Assembly: GCA_964632305.1 (NCBI GenBank)
Contig: CAZWBR010000008.1
Location: 1 to 64,000 of the forward strand
Direction: 5' to 3'
Origin: CAZWBR01 sp964632305
GTDB taxonomy: Bacteria > Bacteroidota > Bacteroidia > Bacteroidales > Prolixibacteraceae
Length of the DNA stretch: 64,000 bases
Of the stretch, positions 51,447 through 60,386 are shown piece after piece (within the stretch, counting starts at the first letter, position 1; each line of letters starts with the position of its first letter). A model generated the notes under the pieces. The model had not been told where the DNA came from. It saw only the letters and a list, made by a program, of their open reading frames with translations, and did no database searches. Both the position numbers and the translations under genes were made by a program.

Positions 51447-52622
51447 TTAATGATACAGTATTTCACGTATAGCTTTACATATATAAATTAATTCCTCCAT
51501 TGTTAGCTCAGGGAAAATTGGAAGAGAGACCGTACCCTTCCAAATTTTTTCAGAATTTGGGAAATCTTCCGGGACAAGATTATACTTATCTCTATAATAT
51601 GTCATTCTATGAAGTGGCTTGTAATGAACAGATGTTCCAATCCCTCTTTTAGCCATTTGAATAATAAATTCATCACGTGAAAGATTTGCCTCAGGACGAA
51701 GTACTATTGGAAATAGATGCCAAGAATGATTTTCAAATGAACCTTTACAAACAGGAAGATCAATCATTTCTAAGTCTGCAAGATTCCCCAAATAAAACTC
51801 AGCACATCTTTGACGCTGATTTCTGAAAACATCAGCTTTTTCCAACTGAGCTAAACCAATTGCTGCGTTGATATCAGGCATATTGTATTTATACCCAGGA
51901 GCAACAACATCATATTCCCAAGACGATCTTACCGAAGTAAAACGATCCCAAATATCGCGATTTATACCATGTAACCGCATGATCAAGGCTCTTTGATATA
52001 TTTGCTTATCGTTTGTGACTAACATTCCACCTTCACCAGTAGTAATCGTTTTATTAGCATAGAAACTAAAACAAGCAGCATCTCCAAAAACTCCTATAAA
52101 ATGATCCTCAAATTTTGTAGGAAAAGCATGGGCAGCATCCTCAATCACTGATATCCCTTTTCTTTTACAGATATCAATAATACCTTGCTTTTCAGGAGTA
52201 TGCATGATAGCCGATTGACCAGCATAGTGAACTAATATTAAGGCTTTTACATTTGGATGTTTCTCTAAGGTAGAAACCAGGATTTCAGGGGAAAGAAGCC
52301 CTGTATCATATTCAACATCCGTAAATACAGGATCCGCATCTACATACCTTAATATTTCAGCCGTTGCAGTAAATGTATAAGATGGAACAAGCACCTGATC
52401 TCCTTTCCCAATGCCAATTGCTTCTATAGCTAAGTGTAATGCCGAAGTACAAGAATTTACTGCACAGGCATATTTAACCCCTAAATACTTGCCAAATTCT
52501 TGTTCAAACTTCATTGCTTTTGAAGCAGTAGTTAACCAGCCACTCTTTAAAACCTCTTTGATATATTTCATTTCATTGCCGGAAATTGAGACTTTAGCAT
52601 ATGGTATATCCATTTTTTTCAT
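51447..52622 (-). CDS. DegT/DnrJ/EryC1 sugar aminotransferase 1
   Basis: A 391-residue PLP aminotransferase for 4- or 3-keto sugars. Landmarks: the N-terminal GWLTTASKAMKFEQ (about 28-41), SCTSALHLA, VLVPSYTFTAT, DAAHAF, and the Schiff-base Lys in FYANKTITTGEGG. Starts at 52622 or 52613 differ by three codons. It follows the 52625 sugar transferase directly (3 bp) and precedes the AsnB-like gene by 19 bp. The keto sugar it uses is not known; no dehydratase gene lies in the window. Confidence 0.9.
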   Translation of the reverse strand: MKKMDIPYAKVSISGNEMKYIKEVLKSGWLTTASKAMKFEQEFGKYLGVKYACAVNSCTSALHLAIEAIGIGKGDQVLVPSYTFTATAEILRYVDADPVFTDVEYDTGLLSPEILVSTLEKHPNVKALILVHYAGQSAIMHTPEKQGIIDICKRKGISVIEDAAHAFPTKFEDHFIGVFGDAACFSFYANKTITTGEGGMLVTNDKQIYQRALIMRLHGINRDIWDRFTSVRSSWEYDVVAPGYKYNMPDINAAIGLAQLEKADVFRNQRQRCAEFYLGNLADLEMIDLPVCKGSFENHSWHLFPIVLRPEANLSRDEFIIQMAKRGIGTSVHYKPLHRMTYYRDKYNLVPEDFPNSEKIWKGTVSLPIFPELTMEELIYICKAIREILYH

Positions 52623-52624
52623 AT

Positions 52625-53227
52625 CTATTTAATTATAAGCCTTATCAGTGTTTTAAATATTATTTTCAAATCAACAGATATGGAGTGATTTTTCACATAT
52701 TCTTCATATAATTCTATTTTTCTTGGTAGAATTTCATTTTGGTATAGTTCATAAGGATGCATAGACTTCGATAAAATCTCTTCTTCATTGCGAAACTCAA
52801 TGGAAGCACAATCCGTAATCCCTGGCTTAATGCTGTGTATAATGGCCCATCTTTCCGGATAAACTTTTACCCAACTTAGAACCTCAGGTCGAGGGCCGAC
52901 AATGGACATTTCTCCTTTCAAAACATTCATTAATTGCGGTAATTCATCCAGCTTCGATTTTCGAAGAAATCTCCCGAAACGTGTAATTCGGCTAAGATCT
53001 CCAGCGTCAAATGTTCCGTTTTTTGTTGATGGACAAGTAGTCATCGTTCTAAATTTATATAACCTAAAGAGTTTACCAAATTGTCCAACTCTATATTGAA
53101 TGAAGAACGGATTTTCAAAATCAAGAAGGAAAATTATCACCATAATAACTCCGAATACCGGAATCAGAATTAGCAAAAAGGATAGTGAAAAAAATATGTC
53201 AAGTAATCTCTTCACTGAAAAAAGCAA
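52625..53227 (-). CDS. PglC-type initiating sugar transferase 1
   Basis: The 200-residue protein has a single N-terminal membrane helix (about 9-35), KFRTM (57-61), LDELPQLMNVLKGEMSIVG (about 92-110) and PRPE, the signature of bacterial sugar-1-phosphate transferases. The enzyme moves sugar-phosphate from UDP-sugar to undecaprenyl phosphate. The tail ITDCASIEFRNEEE differs from the usual 'SGWAQING' of the second copy at 55220. It is adjacent to the aminotransferase at 51447, so it may use a different amino sugar. Confidence 0.88.
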   Translation of the reverse strand: MLFSVKRLLDIFFSLSFLLILIPVFGVIMVIIFLLDFENPFFIQYRVGQFGKLFRLYKFRTMTTCPSTKNGTFDAGDLSRITRFGRFLRKSKLDELPQLMNVLKGEMSIVGPRPEVLSWVKVYPERWAIIHSIKPGITDCASIEFRNEEEILSKSMHPYELYQNEILPRKIELYEEYVKNHSISVDLKIIFKTLIRLIIK

Positions 53228-53250
53228 TAGAATTGTGATCTTAAATAAAA

Positions 53251-54387
53251 CTATTTATTAAACATATTGCGAATACATTCTTCGATCCTGATAAAATCAG
53301 CTTGCGAAAGATTTGTTCCACTTGGCAAACAAAGTCCATTCTCAAATAATTTCTCAGAACACATTCCTCCATAATATGGGCAGTCTTTAAAAACTGGTTG
53401 AAGATGCATAGGTTTCCACAATGGTCGACTCTCAATGAATTCCAAATCCAGTGCATGGCGAATATCTTCTCTTGTAATCCCCTCGGTAAGCTCTGGATCA
53501 ACATTTATAGTCGTCAGCCATCGGTTCGAAAAAAAACGGGAATCAGGTTCCTCTTGAAATGTAACACCGTTAATATTTGAAAATAATCTTCTGTAAAATT
53601 GATGATTCAACCTTCTTTGTTTTACCCTCAAATCAATTACTTCCATTTGTCCTCGGCCTATTCCTGCTAAAATATTACTCATCCTATAATTATACCCAAT
53701 AGTAACATGCTGATAGTGTGGAGCATCTTCCCGTGCTTGTGTTGATAAAAAACGAGAACGCACGATTAAATCTTTGTTGTTAGAGATCAAAGCACCTCCT
53801 CCGGAAGTAGTAATTATTTTATTCCCATTAAAGGAAAGCACTCCTAAGAGACCAAATGTTCCCAATGCTCTTCCGTTATACCTTGATCCCATAGCTTCAG
53901 CAGCATCTTCAATAACGGGAATCTCATATTTTTCTCCAATAGACAAAATCTCTTCTAATCGTGCTGGCATACCATAAAGATGTACTGCAATTATCGCTTT
54001 GGGTTTTTTCCCTTTTGAAATCCGATTGACAATTGCCTCTTCAAGTATTGCTGGATTAATATTCCATGTACCAACTTCACTGTCAACTAAAATAGGCATA
54101 GCACCTTGATAAACAATAGGATTAACTGAAGCTGAAAAAGTAAATGTCGAAACAATAACTTCATCACCTGGTTTTACACCAAGAACGATCAATGCTAGAT
54201 GTATAGCCGCAGTGCCCGAACTCAAAACAGCAACATATTCAGCCCCGGTATATTTGCATAACAATTTTTCAAACTCTGTAATATTATTCCCCTGAGGGGC
54301 AACCCAATTCGCGTCAAATGCTTCTTGTATATATTTTTGCTCCGAACCACCCATATGCGGAGATGAGAGCCAAATTTTTTGTTTCAT
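53251..54387 (-). CDS. pglE: DegT-family aminotransferase 2 (PglE-like)
   Basis: The 378-residue PLP aminotransferase begins KIWLSSPHMGGSEQKYI, continues VLSSGTAAIHLAL, VSTFTFSAS and EDAAEAMGSRY, and carries the Lys in FNGNKIITTSGGG. This matches PglE-type enzymes that make UDP-4-amino-4,6-dideoxy-GlcNAc. The PglD-like and PglC-like genes lie next in the reverse direction of transcription, so a UDP-bacillosamine or related pathway is likely. The PglF-type dehydratase is not in the window and could lie to the right. Confidence 0.9.
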   Translation of the reverse strand: MKQKIWLSSPHMGGSEQKYIQEAFDANWVAPQGNNITEFEKLLCKYTGAEYVAVLSSGTAAIHLALIVLGVKPGDEVIVSTFTFSASVNPIVYQGAMPILVDSEVGTWNINPAILEEAIVNRISKGKKPKAIIAVHLYGMPARLEEILSIGEKYEIPVIEDAAEAMGSRYNGRALGTFGLLGVLSFNGNKIITTSGGGALISNNKDLIVRSRFLSTQAREDAPHYQHVTIGYNYRMSNILAGIGRGQMEVIDLRVKQRRLNHQFYRRLFSNINGVTFQEEPDSRFFSNRWLTTINVDPELTEGITREDIRHALDLEFIESRPLWKPMHLQPVFKDCPYYGGMCSEKLFENGLCLPSGTNLSQADFIRIEECIRNMFNK

Positions 54388-54567
54388 AGCAAGATTATTT
54401 TAACTCAAAACAATATTCACTTCAGGTCAGGTTTTTCAAATTTCACAGTTTTACTACCTAAACATTGTGCAATTTATGTCCAATAATTAAGCATACAATT
54501 GAAAAATAAATATTCAGCATTTCAGAAAATAATCAACCTAACCCCCCAATGCACAAAACAATTTTTA

Positions 54568-55218
54568 TCAAGATGTAAGATTTTTAATCTTTGTCGCTGG
54601 ATTTCCAAAATAAACTGACTCATCTTCTGTATCTCGAACAACCACACTATTTGCAGCAATTGTTGTCCTGTTCCCAATCTTTTTTTGCTGAAGCACAACA
54701 GAAGAGATTCCGAAAAAATTAGTATTCCCAATTATAACTTCTCCTGAAATTTTCACTGAAGGATTAAATACATTGTAACTACCTATTACGGAATCATGAC
54801 CGATTAACAAATCATTATTTATAAGGTTAAAATCCCCCAAATGAACGTTACAACTAATACGGGATCGATATCCTATTACATTCCCCTTCCCTAAAGAAAT
54901 ACTGTCCTGGTCAAAGAAAAGAACATCAGGAGAGATTAGATTAGGAAAATGAATATTGCAATTATCTATTCTTGCTAGAATTTGTTCTACAATTTTTGGA
55001 CTACCAATCGCCATTACTATAGATAATGGTTCATTCCAATCATTTAATTCCTTTATCCCTCCCAAAATCCTGCCATAGCTGTTAGAAGAATCTCTAATTT
55101 TCCCATCGTCAAAAAAACCAATCATCCTCCACTGATTTTCGATTAGATTTATTGATTTTATTAAGCAAGCTATCTCTCTACCAAAACCTCCGGCTCCATA
55201 TATCGCAATATCTTCCAT
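54568..55218 (-). CDS. pglD: PglD-like sugar O/N-acetyltransferase
   Basis: The start is set at 55218 (MEDIAIYGAGGFG), since the earlier in-frame Met lies inside the preceding gene. The protein has about 216 residues: an N-terminal Rossmann-like NeuD domain (1-85) with IYGAGGFGREI and a left-handed beta-helix of hexapeptide repeats (about 100-200). This is the NeuD/PglD layout and would acetylate the 4-amino group of UDP-sugar. The gene overlaps or abuts the PglC-like gene. Confidence 0.9.
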   Translation of the reverse strand: MEDIAIYGAGGFGREIACLIKSINLIENQWRMIGFFDDGKIRDSSNSYGRILGGIKELNDWNEPLSIVMAIGSPKIVEQILARIDNCNIHFPNLISPDVLFFDQDSISLGKGNVIGYRSRISCNVHLGDFNLINNDLLIGHDSVIGSYNVFNPSVKISGEVIIGNTNFFGISSVVLQQKKIGNRTTIAANSVVVRDTEDESVYFGNPATKIKNLTS

Positions 55219-55219
55219 A

Positions 55220-55825
55220 TCAATTTGATCCTTCAAATTTCTCCATGGGAATTTCACGGAACTGATTTATATCTTCTCTCTTAAGAACTTTAATTATCGT
55301 AAACCAAATGATCATTAGATCAGTTTTAAAGCTTAAATGATCAACATACCAAACATCCAACATAAATTTTTCTTCCCAGCTAATCGAATTCCGACCATTA
55401 ATTTGTGCCCATCCGGAAATACCTGGCCTCACTTCATGTCTTCGCTTTTGAAAATCATTATATAAAGGGAGATAATCAACCAATAATGGTCTGGGGCCAA
55501 TAAGACTCATCTCGCCTTTAATGACATTTAGCAATTGTGGAATTTCGTCAAGCGAAGTTGAACGAATAAACTGCCCAATTGCTGTTAATCGCTCCTTATC
55601 TGGTAAAAGATTCCCATTCAAATCACGTTTGTTGTTCATTGTCTTAAACTTAACTAAATAGAATATATTCTCTTTCAGCCCGGGTCGAGCCTGAAAAAAC
55701 AATGGATTTTCTCCTGTCCAAAAAAAAATGACAACATATATTAGAATAGCAAGTGGCGATAAAACAATTAACCCAAACACCGCAACGATTGTGTCCAAAA
55801 CCCTTTTGAAAAAATCCCGATACAT
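55220..55825 (-). CDS. pglC: PglC-type initiating sugar transferase 2
   Basis: A 201-residue monotopic phosphoglycosyl transferase. It starts MYRDFFKRVLDTI with one membrane helix, then KFKTMNN, LDEIPQLLNVIKGEMSLIG and PRPLLVDY, and the PGISGWAQINGRNS stretch (about 138-151). These are the PglC/WcaJ hallmarks. Neighbouring PglD- and PglE-like genes suggest a diacetamido-sugar (bacillosamine type) substrate. It is downstream of a GT4 gene, at 12 bp. Confidence 0.92.
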   Translation of the reverse strand: MYRDFFKRVLDTIVAVFGLIVLSPLAILIYVVIFFWTGENPLFFQARPGLKENIFYLVKFKTMNNKRDLNGNLLPDKERLTAIGQFIRSTSLDEIPQLLNVIKGEMSLIGPRPLLVDYLPLYNDFQKRRHEVRPGISGWAQINGRNSISWEEKFMLDVWYVDHLSFKTDLMIIWFTIIKVLKREDINQFREIPMEKFEGSN

Positions 55826-55837
55826 TTCAGCCTGTTC

Positions 55838-57082
55838 TCATTTGATTCCTATATACGAATTGAATGCTAATTCCAAAGCCCTTAAAAGCTGATTTGCCAG
55901 GGTTTTCCGATCAAATTTAGCTTCAGCCAATCGACGGGAATTTTTCCCCATATCAGGCAATTGATTTCTATTTCGATACAATTTAATTAAAGCATCGGCA
56001 AACATATCAGGATTGTCAGGCGCAATAACCAAACCACAATCATACTCTGTAATCAGATCAGCCACCCACCCTGGATAATTATTTAAGACGGGCAAGCCGA
56101 CCGATATATAATCAAAGAACTTATTAGGTGATGTTCCATAGTAAAAAGCCCGAACATTCGCGAAGAGCATTAGTCCTATATCAGAAGCCTGAAGCATTTT
56201 AACCAGATCCTTTTTAGGGATTGGTTCAAGAAAGATACAATTTAATAATCTTTCATTTAGCTTACGGGCGACCAGTTTTTCTTTCATAATCCCATCACCG
56301 ATGAAAACTAACTTTATCCTTTCGGAATATTCAGTTTTCAACAACTTGGCTGCAGTATCCAATGCAATATCTAACCCATTGGCAAAACCATGTGCCCCAG
56401 TAAAAAGAGCGACAAAATCATCTTCTTTAATCCCTGAAAACACTGATTTTGATGCTTTATTTGGTTTAAAGATATCCAAATCACACCCATTTGGAATCAG
56501 ATATACGGGTTTATCCCTTTTTAACCTCCGTTTTATTCCTTCAACAATTCCTGGCGACAATCCTATACAAGCATCTGCCATATTGTATGAGAAGTACTCC
56601 AACACAGACAACATCCATAATACAAATCGATTTTTTATTACTCCCATCTCTCGTGGAGCTTCCGGCCAAAGATCTCGTACTTCAAACACAAAAGGCTTCT
56701 TCTTCCCGAAAAGCTTTATGACTATCCCTGGAATGCTTGCAGTTAACGGCGTAGATGTAGCAAACAATATATCATAATCTTCCTTGAATGCCAATTTAAT
56801 GCTTCTAAAAGAATAATTAAGAAATACCTTTGTACGCTCAATGAAATTTAGCTTATTGGAATAGCTTAGATTAAATTCAATCAAATCAATTCCATCAACA
56901 GTTCCTCTTCTTAATCCATTTTTATATGGATTAGTCAATACAGAATACTTCTCCTCAGTAACTATATATACCATAGTAACTTTATGCCCATTTTCTATGA
57001 AATATTTGGCCATTTCATAGGACCGAGTTCCACCAGTACCATTTAAGGTCTTAAAATATTGATGGAAATAAAGTATTCTCAT
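55838..57082 (-). CDS. family 4 glycosyltransferase (WbuB/WcaI-like)
   Basis: A 414-residue GT-B enzyme with N-terminal FHQYFKTLNGTGGTRSYEMAKYF and EVRDLWPEAPREMGV, followed by IPNGCDLD and the donor site YGTSPNKFFDYISVGLPVL (about 320-340). This subgroup (GT4, WbuB-like) adds N-acetyl-fucosamine or similar to lipid-linked sugars. It lies just before the PglC-like gene in the reading direction, so it may add the second sugar. Confidence 0.9.
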   Translation of the reverse strand: MRILYFHQYFKTLNGTGGTRSYEMAKYFIENGHKVTMVYIVTEEKYSVLTNPYKNGLRRGTVDGIDLIEFNLSYSNKLNFIERTKVFLNYSFRSIKLAFKEDYDILFATSTPLTASIPGIVIKLFGKKKPFVFEVRDLWPEAPREMGVIKNRFVLWMLSVLEYFSYNMADACIGLSPGIVEGIKRRLKRDKPVYLIPNGCDLDIFKPNKASKSVFSGIKEDDFVALFTGAHGFANGLDIALDTAAKLLKTEYSERIKLVFIGDGIMKEKLVARKLNERLLNCIFLEPIPKKDLVKMLQASDIGLMLFANVRAFYYGTSPNKFFDYISVGLPVLNNYPGWVADLITEYDCGLVIAPDNPDMFADALIKLYRNRNQLPDMGKNSRRLAEAKFDRKTLANQLLRALELAFNSYIGIK

Positions 57083-57576
57083 ATTAAATTATAAGAATGA
57101 TCTATTTGTAATGTAATACCAGCTATGTATTTAATAATAAACAAATGCTATATTTAATACTTATTTTTTTATTCGAAGCGAAAAGCCTTAAAAAAATATA
57201 TCTGCATAATCACCTTTAACAAATTCCATTGAAGTTTAACCCGAATATTTTCTTTCCAATTCCTACGTTCTTTCTAAAATAAATTCTCTGACCTAATCGC
57301 AACCTTTTCTTAACTCATGGTATTCTGATATCATCAATCACTTAAAAACATTTGTTATGACAATTATATAAACACATTAGAAAATATCGCAAAACCAAAG
57401 GATTAATATCTCTTATAGATTTGCCTTCATTTATTTCAAGTACAAAATGGAACAAAATAAGAGGTTTATTAACTAAATGAAATAGACTCTGAAAAATATG
57501 AAATGGTTCATTTGGAAAATCTTTTGTTTGCCATCTTATTGCCCAAATATCCGTAACTAATACCAACCACTAATCA
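57083..57576. other. gap with possible remnant frame
   Basis: This AT-rich gap holds a 74-codon minus-strand frame (57342-57566) lacking an ATG (TTG start). Its translation (IRWQTKDFPNEPFHIFQSLF) is protein-like but of no family I recognise. It may be a degenerate piece of a lost gene. No other feature is seen. Confidence 0.35.
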
Positions 57577-58725
57577 TCATACTTTTAGCATATATCTTTC
57601 AAGATCCTCCGAGTAATTCTTGAAATCAAAATTGTTCATTGCAGATTCCCGGGCATTCTGTTTTAGTTGACGAAACGCATCCCTATTTAAAGTCCTAACA
57701 TATTGAATCTTACGCACTAATGCATCAACAGATATTTCATCAACAACAAAACCATTATAACCATCCTTTAGATATAATTCCAGGTCACTAGTAAAATTTG
57801 CAATAACAGGTAATCCGGCATTCAAACTTTCCACGAATTTTGTTGGAAAACCGGCATGGGCATAACGCATATTAGGTCGTAACAATACCGAAAAATCAGC
57901 TTGCTGCAAATACAAATAGACTTTCTCCTGAGGAATCCTACCATAACAGACAATAGCGTCAGAAAGAGTTTTGGAAACTATTTTGAGCAATTGTTGTTGA
58001 GTAGGCCCCAAAAGATGAAATCTAATGAATAATCCTTTCGAACTCAATTGCTCAACAGCCTCAATTATTGTCAGCAAAAGATCCTTTTTCTCCGGAGTCC
58101 CTGCATATATTAAGTTCAAATATTTAGGATCAAATTGGGGATTTACTTCTGTAGAGATATCCTTATAATTGGGATTTATTAGAACTGGAATGCGAATTGT
58201 TTTCATTCCTCTATTATTAAAATATCTTTGCAAATAGGAACTAATTACAATTGCACCATCACATCTGGGGATTAACTGAGTTAAACAAAAATGAACATCC
58301 CATGCAATAGGGCCATATCTTCCGAATGGTAAATTTGAATATTCATACCATTCAACAACATCAACAACCAATTTGATCTTTTTCAATTTACAGTAATAAA
58401 ACAGCGGAAGCAGAATCCGTGTCGACGTCCCATAATATATTATTACATCTTTCCCTTCATTCTTTACTCTTATTTTATTAATCAACTGGATAAAATAAAA
58501 TGAACGAAAAAGGTAACAAAATAGTTTTCCTATCCAGCTTTTACCCCTCTTAACATTCATAATAACTAGCTCATCTTCATAAATTATGGGAAAATCACTA
58601 TAGCCGATAATGGTGGCTGTAATATGCCCATTCATCCTTAATGCCCTGCAATTATTAATTATGCGAACAGATGACGCAACTTTTCTGCTAAAATCAGACT
58701 CTCCAATATAAAATATATTAATCAT
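57577..58725 (-). CDS. family 4 glycosyltransferase
   Basis: The 382-residue protein has the two-domain GT-B layout; the C-terminal half shows LIYAGTPEKKDLLLTII (about 212-228) and a donor site with AGFPTKFVESLNAGLPVIA (about 296-314). It probably transfers a sugar to the growing unit in the cytoplasm. It is followed by the low-complexity gap at 57083 and is AT-rich. The acceptor and sugar are unknown. Confidence 0.87.
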   Translation of the reverse strand: MINIFYIGESDFSRKVASSVRIINNCRALRMNGHITATIIGYSDFPIIYEDELVIMNVKRGKSWIGKLFCYLFRSFYFIQLINKIRVKNEGKDVIIYYGTSTRILLPLFYYCKLKKIKLVVDVVEWYEYSNLPFGRYGPIAWDVHFCLTQLIPRCDGAIVISSYLQRYFNNRGMKTIRIPVLINPNYKDISTEVNPQFDPKYLNLIYAGTPEKKDLLLTIIEAVEQLSSKGLFIRFHLLGPTQQQLLKIVSKTLSDAIVCYGRIPQEKVYLYLQQADFSVLLRPNMRYAHAGFPTKFVESLNAGLPVIANFTSDLELYLKDGYNGFVVDEISVDALVRKIQYVRTLNRDAFRQLKQNARESAMNNFDFKNYSEDLERYMLKV

Positions 58726-59098
58726 GATTGATTTATATAATCAATATCCAAAAACTTCGAACACGTGCAATTTAGAACGTCAGCTTACTCATCAAAAGAA
58801 AAGTTCGGGGACATTAAAAATGGAAAACAAAAACTCGTCTTTTCAATCCAATTATTTTATTTTTCGTTGCAATTACCATCATTTATAGAATACACCAGAA
58901 GCCCTCAAATGTCTTCTTTTTAAAAATGTTTCATACTAAGATATCTTTCTTGGCTAAACTGTGCATTTTCTCTGAAGCGTTTTGTTTCTGGCCACTATTT
59001 GCTATTGGCATTTCATTACTACTCATTCCTTCCAGCCCGGATTCTTTGGAATACCATGTGCCTTTTAATCGATACGGAACCGTATTTCCCAGTTTTTT
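58726..59098. other. gap with in-frame coding-like remnant
   Basis: The gap has no complete gene. A minus-strand frame without a start codon reads from 59098 to a TGA at 58931, directly in frame with the stop of the upstream glycosyltransferase, and yields a coherent sequence (LKGTWYSKESGLEGMSS and more). It could be the lost C-terminal part of a gene. I do not recognise it. Confidence 0.35.
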
Positions 59099-60319
59099 TT
59101 AACCAATCCTGGAGATTCCCAAATTTGAATTATCTAGTACAGCTTTTAAATCTTCTGCAAATTGACTTGCTACATTTTCAAACAATATAGATTTCTGAAA
59201 CTCTCTAATATTAGGAATAAATTTTTCTACCCCAATACTTCGTGCTAATTTAATCGTGTTTGTTAATGATTCGAGGTTGTCTGGATCATAGAGAAAACCA
59301 ATATTATATTTACTAACATAATAACTATATGGCAAATAGTTTGGAGCAATAATTGGCCGATTCAAGATCAAGGCTTCCATCATGGTTCCGTTTGTAATAG
59401 TTGACAGTTGCTTTTTATCACCAAGAAGTAAAAAATGAGATGTTTCTATAAAAGCAGAAAATTCCTCCGTCGATAGAAAATGATTACTCCGAATTATATT
59501 TCCGGAATGATTATCAATCAATTTATGGATTTCATTTTCATATTTGCTGTTTGTACTTCTTCCTGAAATAAAAAATAATACATCTAAATCACCAATAGAT
59601 TTTACCGCTTCTATACTAAACTCAAGCCTTTTATCTCTTCTTATAAGACCAATTGTTAACAAACTGAACTTTGATGAAAGTTTTTCGACATTTAAATTCG
59701 GAAGAGAAAACAACGTTCTTTCCTGCCTAACGATCAATCGATTTGAAGTTATACCCAAATTAATAAATTCTTCCTTGATAAATGTATTTGATACAAAAAA
59801 TTTAATATTTCTCTTTCTTCTAAAAACAAAGTTTAGAATTATCGATTTAAACCCTAAGATAGGATTTCTTAAGAAATGTGTCCAAAAATTCGTCAGATGA
59901 TAACTCCGTAATCCCCAAAAAAAAACATTGGTATTAGGCTTGAAATGAAAAACAAATTCAAATGAAAGTTCCAGAGAGAATGATCCAGCATAGACGTTGG
60001 AACTCAATCCGTCTATTTGCTTTAAAAAATTCCTTGCATATCTATACTGCTGATATTCGAAAACAATTCGTTGGACAAATGAATGAACTTTACTCTTTCT
60101 TTTTATTGTGAAACTATTATTTGGTCGAATTCTGCTATTTTTAATATCAATCACAGGAAATTTATGACCTTTACAATATTTTGCTTCATCAACATAATTA
60201 GCTATCGCAATGGAATAACCAGAATATTCCAACATATTCGCAATATTTATTAAATCGATATAATGATGAAATGACCAATAATGGTTTTCGAACAATATGA
60301 AATCATATCTTTGTTTCAT
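59099..60319 (-). CDS. GT4-like glycosyltransferase
   Basis: A 406-residue protein with a recognisable GT-B C-terminal domain (LLTIGLIRRDKRLEFSIEAV, about 221-240; TNGTMMEALILNRPIIAPNYLPYS, about 310-333), though with weaker motifs than the other GT4 genes. The N-terminal half is AT-rich, with several aromatic residues. It lies next to the polymerase gene, which fits chain assembly. A TAA stop at 59099-59101 is followed by an open stretch in the same frame. Confidence 0.78.
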   Translation of the reverse strand: MKQRYDFILFENHYWSFHHYIDLINIANMLEYSGYSIAIANYVDEAKYCKGHKFPVIDIKNSRIRPNNSFTIKRKSKVHSFVQRIVFEYQQYRYARNFLKQIDGLSSNVYAGSFSLELSFEFVFHFKPNTNVFFWGLRSYHLTNFWTHFLRNPILGFKSIILNFVFRRKRNIKFFVSNTFIKEEFINLGITSNRLIVRQERTLFSLPNLNVEKLSSKFSLLTIGLIRRDKRLEFSIEAVKSIGDLDVLFFISGRSTNSKYENEIHKLIDNHSGNIIRSNHFLSTEEFSAFIETSHFLLLGDKKQLSTITNGTMMEALILNRPIIAPNYLPYSYYVSKYNIGFLYDPDNLESLTNTIKLARSIGVEKFIPNIREFQKSILFENVASQFAEDLKAVLDNSNLGISRIG

Positions 60320-60386
60320 ACGAGTATTCTATTCCTGATTATTGTAAAGCAATCAATTTCGGTATCTCTTCTAAAGACTATTTAAT

